A stretch of 64,000 nt of DNA from positions 80,032 through 144,031 of the forward strand of contig NZ_JXST01000011.1 of assembly GCF_000878195.1 (NCBI RefSeq), read 5' to 3'. The position numbers were made by a program, and so were the translations under genes. Positions 33,608-41,840 of the stretch are shown piece after piece. The notes under the pieces were generated by a model. That model saw only the letters and a list, made by a program, of their open reading frames with translations. It was not told the origin of the DNA and searched no databases. How positions within the stretch are numbered: the first letter of the stretch is position 1; each line of letters begins with the position of its first letter. This DNA comes from Mycolicibacterium llatzerense. Lineage in GTDB: Bacteria; Actinomycetota; Actinomycetes; Mycobacteriales; Mycobacteriaceae.

Positions 33608-34210
33608 CTAACCGCCCGGCAGGACGTCAACCACTCCCAGCGCGAGGTCCTTGGCGCACACCAACTCGGTGTCGTCGGCAAACAGTTCCCGCCGGGCATT
33701 ACCGGCGTTGAGAAACGCGTCGATCTTGAATGCGTCGACAGCTGGGTTCGGCGAGCCCGCAGCCGTCAGCTCGGTTTCCAAGAACGTCAGCCAGCCGCGC
33801 TTGAGCTTCCTGACCTCGTCCGCGACCGGGCCGTCGCGGCGGCCGTATTCGGCCGTGGTCGCGGCGATGAAGCATCCGCCCCGGAACACCCCGGCGAGCA
33901 GATAGTCGGTCCAGATGTCGATGAATGCGCGGAGTCTCGGCGCCCCGGGGGCGGCCTCATACACCTTGGCGAGCACGGTTTCGCGGTAGATGTGCCGTGC
34001 CTCGGCCACCGCGGCGATCTGGATGGCCTCACGATTTCCGAACACCGTGAGGATGCCGCTCTTGCTGACCCCAGTGGCAGTGGCCAACGCGCCCACCGTG
34101 ATCGAGTCGAGCCCGTGCGTCGTCGCGATCATGGCCGCCTCACGAGCGACCTTCCGCCGCGTCGCGTCGCCGCGGGCGCGTCGCCCATCGAGCTGATCGT
34201 CGGTTGCCAC
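33608..34210 (-). CDS. TetR/AcrR-family regulator
   Basis: A 200-residue TetR protein with helix-turn-helix AATTHGLDSITVGALATATG in the alignment (ITVGALATATGVSKSGILTV, F-G-N-R-E). The following ligand domain has the TetR_C_6-like pattern of DNA-binding repressors that control SRPBCC or dehydrogenase genes. It is divergent from the SRPBCC gene with 99 bp between, which contain two copies of the same palindrome; autoregulation with the neighbour is likely. Confidence 0.88.
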   Translation of the reverse strand: MATDDQLDGRRARGDATRRKVAREAAMIATTHGLDSITVGALATATGVSKSGILTVFGNREAIQIAAVAEARHIYRETVLAKVYEAAPGAPRLRAFIDIWTDYLLAGVFRGGCFIAATTAEYGRRDGPVADEVRKLKRGWLTFLETELTAAGSPNPAVDAFKIDAFLNAGNARRELFADDTELVCAKDLALGVVDVLPGG

Positions 34211-34224
34211 CTCCGCATTTTATA

Positions 34225-34283
34225 CGTGCGACTGGACGTAAATCTCTGCGATCGCTAGGCTCCCAAATACGTCCGATCGGACG
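34225..34283. promoter_or_regulatory. Two near-identical TetR-type operators
   Basis: Site A 34225-34238 CGTGCGACTGGACG and site B 34270-34283 CGTCCGATCGGACG match at 11 of 14 positions; both are preceded by TA. Site B is a perfect palindrome. Their centres lie 45 bp apart. Site A is 15 bp from the tetR ATG and site B 26 bp from the SRPBCC ATG. Repeat, symmetry and position make these the best-supported operators of the window. Confidence 0.7.
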
Positions 34284-34309
34284 CTTAACTTCGCGATTGG
34301 GGTGCCCAC

Positions 34310-34777
34310 ATGACTTCGAATCCGCAACCGGTGCTCGAGGAGAGCGTCGACATTGCCGCCGCTCCGGACACGGTGTGGACGTTGGTCAGCGATGTCCGCC
34401 GCATGGCGGACTGGAGCCCACAGGTCGAATCAACCCGGCTGCGCAACGGCGCCGAGCAGGTCGCCGACGGCGTCGAGTTCACCAACCTGAACACCAATGG
34501 CTCCTTCCAGTGGACGACGCACGGAACCGTGGTGCGGTTGGACAGTGGTCGCGAGATCGCGTTCCGGATCAAGGAGAACTGGGCCATCTGGTCTCTGCAC
34601 GTGGAGCCCACCCCGGAGGGGACCAAGCTGACGCAGCGGCGCGAGAGCCCCGACGGCAGCCCGGATGCGACGGTCCAGGTCATCGACGCCTACCTCGGCG
34701 GTCAGGACGCCTTCACCGAATCCATGCGCGACGGGATGCGTCAAACCCTGCGGGCGATCAAAGCCGCCGCCGAGTAG
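34310..34777 (+). CDS. SRPBCC-family (polyketide cyclase/START-like) protein
   Basis: A 155-residue protein of the SRPBCC superfamily: SVDIAAAPDTVWTLVSDVRR, ADWSPQVESTRL, GTVVRLDSGREIAF and the C-terminal helix QDAFTESMRDGMRQTLRAIK. The fold is a helix-grip pocket for hydrophobic ligands and is widely used in mycobacteria for lipid or polyketide binding. No signal peptide. It is divergent from the TetR gene and is its most likely target; the ligand could be the TetR inducer. The stop lies directly next to the convergent DinB gene. Confidence 0.85.
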   Translation: MTSNPQPVLEESVDIAAAPDTVWTLVSDVRRMADWSPQVESTRLRNGAEQVADGVEFTNLNTNGSFQWTTHGTVVRLDSGREIAFRIKENWAIWSLHVEPTPEGTKLTQRRESPDGSPDATVQVIDAYLGGQDAFTESMRDGMRQTLRAIKAAAE

Positions 34778-35308
34778 TCAGCGGGTGACGTCGTAGGAGT
34801 GGTGGACGACGTCGTGCAGGTGGTACAGCGAGATGGTCGCGATGGTGAATTCGCTTCCATTGCTGCGTAATCCGCGGCGACCCCAGGAATCAGCGGGCAC
34901 GTTGGCATACGTGGTGGCGACGATGTTCGCCGCATCGAAGAGTTCCGTCGCGACGACGGCAGGGTCCTGGGACGGGTAGTCATCGGCGAGCGCCGTCTCG
35001 TCCTGGTCCCAGTTGGGGAACCGCGGGTCATCTTCCGTGAGCATCAACCGGACGCGGTGCTCGAAGATTCGGTGCACGTCGCGGACGTGGCACCCGTATT
35101 CCAGGGTCGACCACACGCCGGGCTGGGGTCGAGTTCGGACAGCGGGTGATGCGAGTCGGTGCACCCAGTCGGCGGCATCGTCGCGAATCCTGGCGGCGAC
35201 GTCGGCGGGCTGCAGGGACGACGCGTCGAAACCGCAGCCCGGGCAGGCGCGCGACAGCACCCACGTCCAGTCTTTGGTATCGGGTTCGATCGGGTCCGGT
35301 GTCGTCAC
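34778..35308 (-). CDS. DinB-family (DfsB-like) protein
   Basis: About 176 residues from GTG 35308. The start DTKDWTWVLSRACPGCGFDA and the helices AARIRDDAADWVHRLAS, EYGCHVRDVHRIFEHRVRLM and ATISLYHLHDVVHHSYDV match the DinB four-helix bundle, with three His residues (in GCHVRD, YHLHD and HHSY) placed to bind a metal ion. Members of this family act as thiol-dependent (mycothiol or bacillithiol) transferases or are uncharacterised. The CPGCG segment near the start is a feature of the mycobacterial DinB members. It is divergent from the permease at 35410. Confidence 0.8.
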   Translation of the reverse strand: MTTPDPIEPDTKDWTWVLSRACPGCGFDASSLQPADVAARIRDDAADWVHRLASPAVRTRPQPGVWSTLEYGCHVRDVHRIFEHRVRLMLTEDDPRFPNWDQDETALADDYPSQDPAVVATELFDAANIVATTYANVPADSWGRRGLRSNGSEFTIATISLYHLHDVVHHSYDVTR

Positions 35309-35409
35309 GGCACCAGTGTGGCACTCACTCCGGTGCCGTGATTCAGATCGGTACACCAGCGCGTCGGGATAGCCTCTACGGACTCATCTGGCGAATGGAA
35401 GGCAACCCG

Positions 35410-36789
35410 ATGGCTCCGAGCACCCGTCCCACTCAGGGACCGCAGGTCGCCGTCACCGCGACTGACGCCCCGATGCACCGCGAGCTGAAGAACCGGCACC
35501 TGCAGATGATCTCGCTGGGCTCGGCGATCGGGACCGGGCTGTTCCTCATCTCCGGTACGTCGGTGCAGACCGCGGGGCCGATCGTTCTCGTCGGGTACGC
35601 CATCGCCGGCATCGTGCTCTACGGGGTGATGCGGATGCTCGGCGAGATGGCCGTCGCACATCCAGTGGCCGGGTCATGGTCGGCCTACGCGCGCGAATAC
35701 CTCGGCAAGCCAGCGGGATTCATCGCCGGCTGGAACTGGTGGTACGTCTGCGTCGTCGTCTGCATGGTGGAGTTGACGGCGGCCTCGGAATTCATGGCCT
35801 TCTGGTTCCCGGGCCTGCCGCGCTGGATCACCACCGCCGTCTGTCTCGTGCTGATCACCGCCGCAAACATGATCAACGTCAAGGCATTCGGCGAGTTCGA
35901 GTTCTACTTCACGCTGATCAAGGTGACGGCCGTCATCGCGATGATCGGGCTCGGCATCGCGATCATCTTCGGCGCGGGCGACTACAACGTGCACGGCCTG
36001 CAAAACCTCTGGGCGCATGGCGGTTTCGCCCCGAAGGGGCTCGGCGCCTTCATGATCTCGCTGGTCGCGATCACCTTCTCGTTCGGCGGCATCGAGTCGC
36101 TGGGCACCGCCGCCGGCGAGGTCGAAGAACCCGCCCGCAACATCCCCCGCGCCATCAACCAGGTTCTGCTGCGAATCCTGGTCTTCTACGTCGGAGCCAT
36201 CGGCGTCATGCTGATCATCTGGCCGTGGGACCAGGTGGGCACCGAGGGCAGCCCGTTCGTGCTGATGCTGGTCGGCCTCGGAATCGGCGGCGCCGCAACG
36301 CTGCTCAACGTTGTCGTGCTGACCGCCGCGTTGTCCGTCGCCAACGTCATGACCTACAGCAACGCGCGAGTCCTGTACGACCTCGCCGCCAGCGGCCAGG
36401 CCCCCCGGTTCCTCTCGCACACCAACAAGCAGGGCGTGCCCGTGCGCGCGCTCCTGCTCAACTCCGGATTCGTCGCCGTGGCAGTGCTGCTGAACATCGT
36501 GCTGCCCGGCAAGGCCCTCGCGATCCTCATTCCCGTCGTGGTCGGCAGCGAGCTGATCACCTGGAGCATCATCGTGCTGAGCCACCTGCGATTCCGGGCC
36601 CGCGAGGGCGCGGGCGTCTTCAAGGCACCATGGTCGCCGATCACGAACTACCTGTGCCTCGGGTACTTCGCGCTCATCTACCTGCTGATGACCCAGGACC
36701 CGTCGTCGCAATCCGGAGCGATCGCGTTGCCTCTGTGGTTCTGCGGGCTGCTCATCGTCGGGTTCGTGCTCAGCAGAGTCAGGCGCTAG
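35410..36789 (+). CDS. APC/AAT-family amino acid permease
   Basis: A 459-residue, 12-helix permease. HLQMISLGSAIGTGLFLISG is the conserved first helix of the AAT (amino acid transporter) branch, and GIESLGTAAGEVEEPARNIP with the following helix is the substrate-binding loop. ATG 35410 is chosen because GGAAGG lies seven bases upstream; upstream in-frame starts run into the divergent gene. AAT members carry GABA, aromatic or branched amino acids with protons. No enzyme partner is visible next to it; the beta-lactamase-fold lipoprotein follows after 10 bp and is probably on the same transcript. Confidence 0.9.
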   Translation: MAPSTRPTQGPQVAVTATDAPMHRELKNRHLQMISLGSAIGTGLFLISGTSVQTAGPIVLVGYAIAGIVLYGVMRMLGEMAVAHPVAGSWSAYAREYLGKPAGFIAGWNWWYVCVVVCMVELTAASEFMAFWFPGLPRWITTAVCLVLITAANMINVKAFGEFEFYFTLIKVTAVIAMIGLGIAIIFGAGDYNVHGLQNLWAHGGFAPKGLGAFMISLVAITFSFGGIESLGTAAGEVEEPARNIPRAINQVLLRILVFYVGAIGVMLIIWPWDQVGTEGSPFVLMLVGLGIGGAATLLNVVVLTAALSVANVMTYSNARVLYDLAASGQAPRFLSHTNKQGVPVRALLLNSGFVAVAVLLNIVLPGKALAILIPVVVGSELITWSIIVLSHLRFRAREGAGVFKAPWSPITNYLCLGYFALIYLLMTQDPSSQSGAIALPLWFCGLLIVGFVLSRVRR

Positions 36790-36799
36790 CGTCGGACCT

Positions 36800-38296
36800 G
36801 TGAAGGTGTCTCGCTGCGCACGGGTAGCCGCCGTCGCGCTTGCCCTCGCGGCGTGCGAGCGTCCGACGCCGCCACCGGCATCCGTCACGTCACCGCCGGC
36901 CTCGCCCGCGGCCGCCGCGGCGCCGAGTCCCGTCCCGATACCGACCGTCGTCCCCGCCGGCCCATTCGCTGCCGTCACCCGCCTGGTCAATGACGCGATC
37001 GCGGCACATCGGTTGCCCGGCGCGGTGATTCAGATCGGGCACGCCGGACAGGTCGTCTTCCGGCAGGCCTATGGTGCGCGCAGGCTCGGCGACGAGCCCG
37101 GACTGGACGGGTCTGCGTCCCCGGCCGAGCCGATGACCGACGACACCATTTTCGATCTCGCGTCGTTGTCGAAGAGCATCGCGACGACGGTGGCTTTCCT
37201 GCAGCTGTACGAAAAAGGGTTGGTGCAGGTCGACGAGCCCATCCAGACGTACTTTCCCGAATTCAACGCCACCAACGACCCGCGACGTGCCCAGGTGACA
37301 GTGCGGATGATGTTGACCCACACGTCCGGTACCGGCGGCGACCTCAGTCACCAGGGCCCGTGGGGGCTGACGAGTGCCGACAAGGCCGAGGGTATTCGTC
37401 GTGCGCTCACCGCGCCTTTGGAGTTCGGCCCCGGCGAGGGATTCCACTACTCCGACCTCAACTTCATCATTCTCGGCGCGCTGATCGAGAAGATCACCGG
37501 CGAATCTCTGGACAACTACGTGCAGGACAATGTCTTTGCGCCGCTCGGGCTTGCCGATACCCGCTACCTCCCGGCCACCAAGGCCTGTGGTCCGCACCAA
37601 GTGCGCGGTACGGCAATCGTTTTCGAGGGCGTTCCCTCCGGTCCGTGCCCGGCGGGGACGTGGAGCACCGGCCTGTTGGCGCGCGTCGCGCCGACGGCGC
37701 ATGACGATGACACCCCGGGCATCAACCCTGACTTCGATCACCTGATCCGCGGGACGGTGCACGACCCGACGGCCCGACGCATGGGCGGCACCGGAGGGAG
37801 CGCGGGCGTGTTCTCGACGGTCGCCGACATCGGCCGCTACGCGCAGGCTCTGCTCGACCGTCTCGCCGGCCGCCCGAGCCCGTTCCCACTCCAGCAGTCG
37901 ACCGCGGCATTGATGGCGACTCCGCAACAGCCCGGGCACACGGAGTCTCAAGCTGAGGCGGCGAATGCCGCAAGTCGGTATGCCATCGAAAAGCACCCCA
38001 ACACAACGGATCCGCTGCTGGCACCGAGCTACCCGGCCATCCCGGGACAGGAACTGCGCAGCTTCGGCTGGGACATCGACACCGAGCATTCGCGACCGCG
38101 CGGCATGGTGTTTCCCGTCGGCAGCTTCGGCCATACCGGCTTCACCGGCGTCACCCTCTGGATCGACCCTGGATCCGACACCTACGTGGTGGTGCTGGCG
38201 AACGTGATCCACCAACGCGGCGGTCCGCCCATCGCGCGGCTGAGCGGCGACATCGCCACGGAGGCCGCCCGAGCCCTGCGGCTCTACGGGAACTGA
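36800..38296 (+). CDS. Serine hydrolase lipoprotein, beta-lactamase/PBP4* fold
   Basis: A 498-residue protein starting at GTG 36800. The signal ends in LAAC (Cys19 lipidated), followed by a 35-residue Pro/Ala-rich linker. The penicillin-binding fold carries SxxK in ASLSKS (Ser122, Lys125), YSDLN as the second motif, and the third motif GHTGFTG in place of KTG. The central insertion VFSTVADIGRYAQALLDRL fits esterase/PBP4*-type hydrolases (class C family). It is expected to hydrolyse an ester or peptide outside the cell and is often linked to lipid or peptidoglycan turnover. It lies 10 bp after the permease. Confidence 0.88.
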   Translation: MKVSRCARVAAVALALAACERPTPPPASVTSPPASPAAAAAPSPVPIPTVVPAGPFAAVTRLVNDAIAAHRLPGAVIQIGHAGQVVFRQAYGARRLGDEPGLDGSASPAEPMTDDTIFDLASLSKSIATTVAFLQLYEKGLVQVDEPIQTYFPEFNATNDPRRAQVTVRMMLTHTSGTGGDLSHQGPWGLTSADKAEGIRRALTAPLEFGPGEGFHYSDLNFIILGALIEKITGESLDNYVQDNVFAPLGLADTRYLPATKACGPHQVRGTAIVFEGVPSGPCPAGTWSTGLLARVAPTAHDDDTPGINPDFDHLIRGTVHDPTARRMGGTGGSAGVFSTVADIGRYAQALLDRLAGRPSPFPLQQSTAALMATPQQPGHTESQAEAANAASRYAIEKHPNTTDPLLAPSYPAIPGQELRSFGWDIDTEHSRPRGMVFPVGSFGHTGFTGVTLWIDPGSDTYVVVLANVIHQRGGPPIARLSGDIATEAARALRLYGN

Positions 38297-38337
38297 CGCC
38301 GCCAGAAGCGCGCCGAAATCACCGTCGCCGCAGGAGA

Positions 38338-38976
38338 ATGCATGGGGTGACGACACTCTCAGGCGCCAACAGATTCCGAGTCAGCTTGGCAGCGGGCCTC
38401 GTCGGCGGCGCCGCAACTGGGGTGCTGTCCCATCGTTGGCCCGTCGGCCTGCTGGCGGTCGTCATCATCACCGCCACGACCTACGTCGTGTGGGCGGTCG
38501 CCGTGCTGTGGCGAATGGACCCCGAGCGGACGAACGCGCACGCAAGTGAAGCCGACGTCGACGACGAGATCGGTGATCTCGTCCTGCTCCTCATCGTGAC
38601 CGCCAGCCTTGCCTCCATCGGCATACTCCTACGGTCCGCCAACGACGCGGACAAAGTCTCATACGCGGGCATGTCGCTTGCCGCAATCCTCGCGACGTGG
38701 GCAATGCTCCACACCATGTACACGGCGCGCTATGCCCGTCTGTACTACGACGGCGACCCGGGCGGCATCGACTTCAACACCCATGATTTCGATCCGCAGT
38801 ACAGCGACTTCTTCTACTTCTCGTTCAACCTCGGAATGACCTACCAGGTGTCCGATACCAACGTCACCACCTCGGTGATTCGGTCCGAAGTTCTTCGGCA
38901 TTGCCTGTTCAGTTACATCTACGGCACGGTGATCATCGCGTGCACCATCAATCTGGTCATCAACCTCGTCGGCTGA
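38338..38976 (+). CDS. DUF1345 membrane protein
   Basis: A 212-residue protein with about six hydrophobic segments (residues about 20-37, 38-57, 79-99, 112-130, 195-212). The segment ATWAMLHTMYTARYARLYYD with FSFNLGMTYQVSDTNVTT is the DUF1345 signature, in which a conserved Tyr/Asp set near the middle may form a pore or site. ATG 38338 lies right after AGGAG, so GTG 38347, ten bases from it, is a good alternative. Function unknown. It lies 56 bp ahead of the ornithine decarboxylase gene, on the same strand. Confidence 0.8.
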   Translation: MHGVTTLSGANRFRVSLAAGLVGGAATGVLSHRWPVGLLAVVIITATTYVVWAVAVLWRMDPERTNAHASEADVDDEIGDLVLLLIVTASLASIGILLRSANDADKVSYAGMSLAAILATWAMLHTMYTARYARLYYDGDPGGIDFNTHDFDPQYSDFFYFSFNLGMTYQVSDTNVTTSVIRSEVLRHCLFSYIYGTVIIACTINLVINLVG

Positions 38977-39032
38977 GTCCGTTGGTGAATCTTGGCGGTG
39001 TGTCAGCGCGACTGCCCATCACCGCGCGACCG

Positions 39033-40151
39033 ATGGATCCGTTCAGTAGTCTGCCGCCTGTGCCCAGTAGGCCCTACCTGAGGATCGACCTCGCGACGGT
39101 GCGCAGGAACGTTGCTGCGTTGCGCGGTGCGCTGCCCACGGCCGAGATTCGGTACGCGGTGAAGGCCAATCCGGCAGAACCCGTCCTCCGGCTCCTCGCC
39201 GACCTTGACTGCACGTTTGACGTCGCGTCCGTCGGCGAGATCGACCTGTGCGCGGCAGCCGGGGTCGACGGCGCCCTAATGACATTCGGGAACCCGCTCA
39301 AGAAGCCCGCCGAGGTCGCGTACGCGTTTGCGCGGGGCGTGCGGCGATTCACGTTCGACACCGCGGCCGGCTTGGAGGCGATCGCCGAGAACGCACCTGG
39401 GTCGAGCGTCGAATGCCGGATCGCACCGGCGTTCCCGTCGTCGGTGACACCGTTCGGGCACAAGTTCGGCTGTGCACCGGACGAGGCGGTGGGGCTGCTG
39501 AGCCAGGCTGCGCGGTTGGGTCTGCGGGGGGACGGGCTGGCCTTCCATGTCGGCTCACAGCAGCTCGACCCGGGAGCGTGGGAGATCGGCATCCGTTGCG
39601 CACGTGGTGTTTTCGATGCCGTACCCGGCATGGCCACGCTCAACCTGGGCGGCGGCATCCCGGTCTCGTACGAATCGCGCGTGCCCAGCGTCCAGGTCGT
39701 GGGCGACGCCATCGCCGACGCATTCGAGCGCCATTTCCCGATGCTCCCCCACATCGTCATCGAACCGGGCCGCGCGATCGTCGGGTCTGCGGGCACGCTC
39801 TACTGCGAAGTGGTGTCGGTGCGCACCGGTACCGACGGCCGCCGCTGGGTGTACCTGGACATCGGGCGCTATGGCGGGCTCGCCGAAACCGAGAACGAAT
39901 ACATCCGGTACCGGCTGCGCACCAGCCGCGATGGTGATCCTGTCGACGACGCCGTCGTCGCCGGCCCCACGTGCGACGGCGACGACGTGCTGTATCGGCG
40001 GTATCCGCTGCCGGTGACGCTACGTCCGGGCGATCTGGCCGAGATCGAATCGGCCGGCGCGTATACGACGAGCTATTCGTCGTCATTCAATGGATTTGCT
40101 TTTTTGGCAACAGAATTCGTGGAGGTCGATGATGCAGTCACAACCGGGTAG
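39033..40151 (+). CDS. Ornithine/lysine-type PLP decarboxylase (fold III)
   Basis: About 372 residues from ATG 39033 (GTG 39060 is an alternative). It is an Orn/DAP/Arg decarboxylase-2 protein. The PLP lysine is in IRYAVKANPAEPVL; the phosphate-binding GGGIPVSY and EPGRAIVGSAG follow, and the Cys and Asp of AGPTCDGDDV act with substrate. FHVGSQQLDP is the His-loop of the family. The short length (372 versus about 420-470 in lysA) and the lack of the lysA C-terminal insert favour ornithine or lysine decarboxylase over diaminopimelate decarboxylase. It overlaps the next gene by 20 bases, so putrescine formation and aminopropyl transfer are made together. Confidence 0.82.
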   Translation: MDPFSSLPPVPSRPYLRIDLATVRRNVAALRGALPTAEIRYAVKANPAEPVLRLLADLDCTFDVASVGEIDLCAAAGVDGALMTFGNPLKKPAEVAYAFARGVRRFTFDTAAGLEAIAENAPGSSVECRIAPAFPSSVTPFGHKFGCAPDEAVGLLSQAARLGLRGDGLAFHVGSQQLDPGAWEIGIRCARGVFDAVPGMATLNLGGGIPVSYESRVPSVQVVGDAIADAFERHFPMLPHIVIEPGRAIVGSAGTLYCEVVSVRTGTDGRRWVYLDIGRYGGLAETENEYIRYRLRTSRDGDPVDDAVVAGPTCDGDDVLYRRYPLPVTLRPGDLAEIESAGAYTTSYSSSFNGFAFLATEFVEVDDAVTTG

Positions 40152-41346
40152 CAGCTTCGCGGGCTGTCACGTGCTGGCCGAATTCACTGGCGTCGATCGC
40201 GAACTGGCCAACGATCGCGTGCGGCTGCGCCACCTACTGCGCACCGCGGTCGAACGCGCCGGAGCCACTGTGTGCGACATGGTGGACAAGCGCTTCGAAC
40301 CGCACGGCGTGACGGTGCTGGCGTTGCTCGCTGAGTCGCACGCCTCGATCCACAGTTACCCGGAGCGCGGCGCCATGTTCGTCGACGTCTTCACCTGCGG
40401 CGAGTCCGCCGACGCCGAGGAGGCCGTCCGGCTGCTGCGCCACGCTGTCGGCGCAGCAGATGCTCACGTCCACACCGTGTTTCGCGGCGCCGGTAAGCAG
40501 ATCGTCGAGCCGATGGCACCCGGCATCGTCCGCACCTGGCAGCTGACCGACGTGCTGTGTGACGTCCACACCGAGTTCCAGCATCTGGTGATCGGCCAGA
40601 CGGAGCAGGGCATTTCACTGTTCAGCGACTCGGACCGGCAGAGCACCGAATTGAGCCAGCTCGTCTATCACGAAGCTCTGATGGTGCCGGCGATGCTGCT
40701 GGCCGAGGCGGTCGATCGGGTACTGATCATCGGCTCCGGTGAGGGCGTGGCCAGCCAGATGGCGGTCGCTGCCGGCGCCACCCACGTCGATCACGTCGAC
40801 ATCGACCGCGACGCCGTCCGGCTCTGTGCCGAACATCTGCCCTACGGTTACACCCCCGCTGAATTGGCAAGCGCAGAAGCCGGACTCGGCCCCGTCACGG
40901 TGCATTACACCGACGGATACGAGTTCGTCGCCAACCACACCGGCCCCCGCTACGACGTCGTCGTCATCGACCTGCCGGACGAACGACCCGAGCCCGCCCA
41001 ACACAACCGCCTCTACGGCGCCGATTTCATGAAGCTGTGCGGCGACATCGGCGCCATCGTGGTCGGCCAGGCGGGCTGCCCCACGCTCTGGCGCAACGAG
41101 ACGCTCATCCGATCGTGGGAGCGCTTCGGCGAAACCTTCGCCACCGTGGTCTATTTCGGCAGCGACGAGCACGAGTGGGCGTTCCTGTCGGGAACCACCG
41201 GGGTGCTCGAGGATCCGCTCGGCACGATGACGGCACGGCTGGAGACACTCCCGTACCGGTGTCAGACGATCGACGCGCAATCGCTCGCAGCCGCCGTTAC
41301 GCCGCCGATCTCGCTGCGGGAGAATAGGATCGGCGCGGCCGGGTAG
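40132..41346 (+). CDS. Fused S-adenosylmethionine decarboxylase-aminopropyltransferase
   Basis: About 404 residues from ATG 40132 (GGAGG six bases upstream). Residues 1-125 are a class-1B AdoMet decarboxylase: the proenzyme cleavage site is Glu68-Ser69 in LLAESHASIHSYPE, with Ser69 becoming the pyruvoyl group; His74 and Cys89 (FTCG) are the self-processing residues. Residues about 150-390 are a spermidine-synthase-type aminopropyltransferase: LVYHEALMVPAMLL, VLIIGSGEGVASQMA, VDIDRDAV, TDGYEF and VVIDLPDERPEPAQH. The chain thus makes decarboxylated AdoMet and transfers its aminopropyl group to an acceptor, presumably putrescine from the preceding ODC. Both active sites look intact. Confidence 0.88.
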   Translation: MQSQPGSSFAGCHVLAEFTGVDRELANDRVRLRHLLRTAVERAGATVCDMVDKRFEPHGVTVLALLAESHASIHSYPERGAMFVDVFTCGESADAEEAVRLLRHAVGAADAHVHTVFRGAGKQIVEPMAPGIVRTWQLTDVLCDVHTEFQHLVIGQTEQGISLFSDSDRQSTELSQLVYHEALMVPAMLLAEAVDRVLIIGSGEGVASQMAVAAGATHVDHVDIDRDAVRLCAEHLPYGYTPAELASAEAGLGPVTVHYTDGYEFVANHTGPRYDVVVIDLPDERPEPAQHNRLYGADFMKLCGDIGAIVVGQAGCPTLWRNETLIRSWERFGETFATVVYFGSDEHEWAFLSGTTGVLEDPLGTMTARLETLPYRCQTIDAQSLAAAVTPPISLRENRIGAAG

Positions 41347-41357
41347 TGTTGGCTCCC

Positions 41358-41840
41358 ATGCGACTCGCTGCAACCACGTTGGCCTTGGCAGGTGCGCTCA
41401 CGCTGCTCGGACCGATGCCATCCGCGTCCGCCGATGCGGCGAGCCCCTTCGATGTTTCTGATCCGGCGGTCGGCCGGCTTGATCCGGCCTTGTTGGCAGC
41501 GGTCCAGCATGCGACGACCGCGGCGGCTGCCGAGGGAATCCCCATGACGATCACCTCCGGCTGGCGCTCTCCAGAGTTCCAGCAGCAATTGCTCGACGAC
41601 GCGATCCAGACCTACGGCAGTTACAACGCCGCGCGGCAGTACGTCCAGACGCCGCAGCAGTCCAAACATGTCAGCGGCCAGGCCGTCGACATCGGCGGCC
41701 AGAGCGCCGACAAGTGGCTGATCGCCAATGGTGGGCGCTTCGGCTTGTGTCGGATCTACGCCAACGAACTCTGGCATTTCGAGCTGGCCACCGATGCCCA
41801 CGGGGACTGCCCTCCGTTGCTACCCAACGCCGCCAGCTGA
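41358..41840 (+). CDS. Secreted VanY-type D-alanyl-D-alanine carboxypeptidase
   Basis: A 160-residue exported peptidase from ATG 41358 (GTG 41346 in frame). A signal peptide (RLAATTLALAGALTLLG) ends near SASA. The VanY zinc site is SKHVSGQAVDIGG (His and Asp) with ELWHFEL supplying the third His; SGWRSPEFQQQLLDDAIQTY binds the peptide. It should trim D-Ala from peptidoglycan stems in the periplasm. It is 12 bp after the polyamine fusion gene but its product has a separate role; its 3' end overlaps the convergent PucR gene by 21 bp. Confidence 0.88.
   Translation: MRLAATTLALAGALTLLGPMPSASADAASPFDVSDPAVGRLDPALLAAVQHATTAAAAEGIPMTITSGWRSPEFQQQLLDDAIQTYGSYNAARQYVQTPQQSKHVSGQAVDIGGQSADKWLIANGGRFGLCRIYANELWHFELATDAHGDCPPLLPNAAS

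Noticed and set aside
31886..34258. Very long plus-strand open frame of 790 codons
   Set aside because: It runs antisense to the amine oxidase, a secreted protein gene and the TetR gene, is extremely rich in Arg/Gly/His/Asp and has no family sense. It is a GC-rich shadow.
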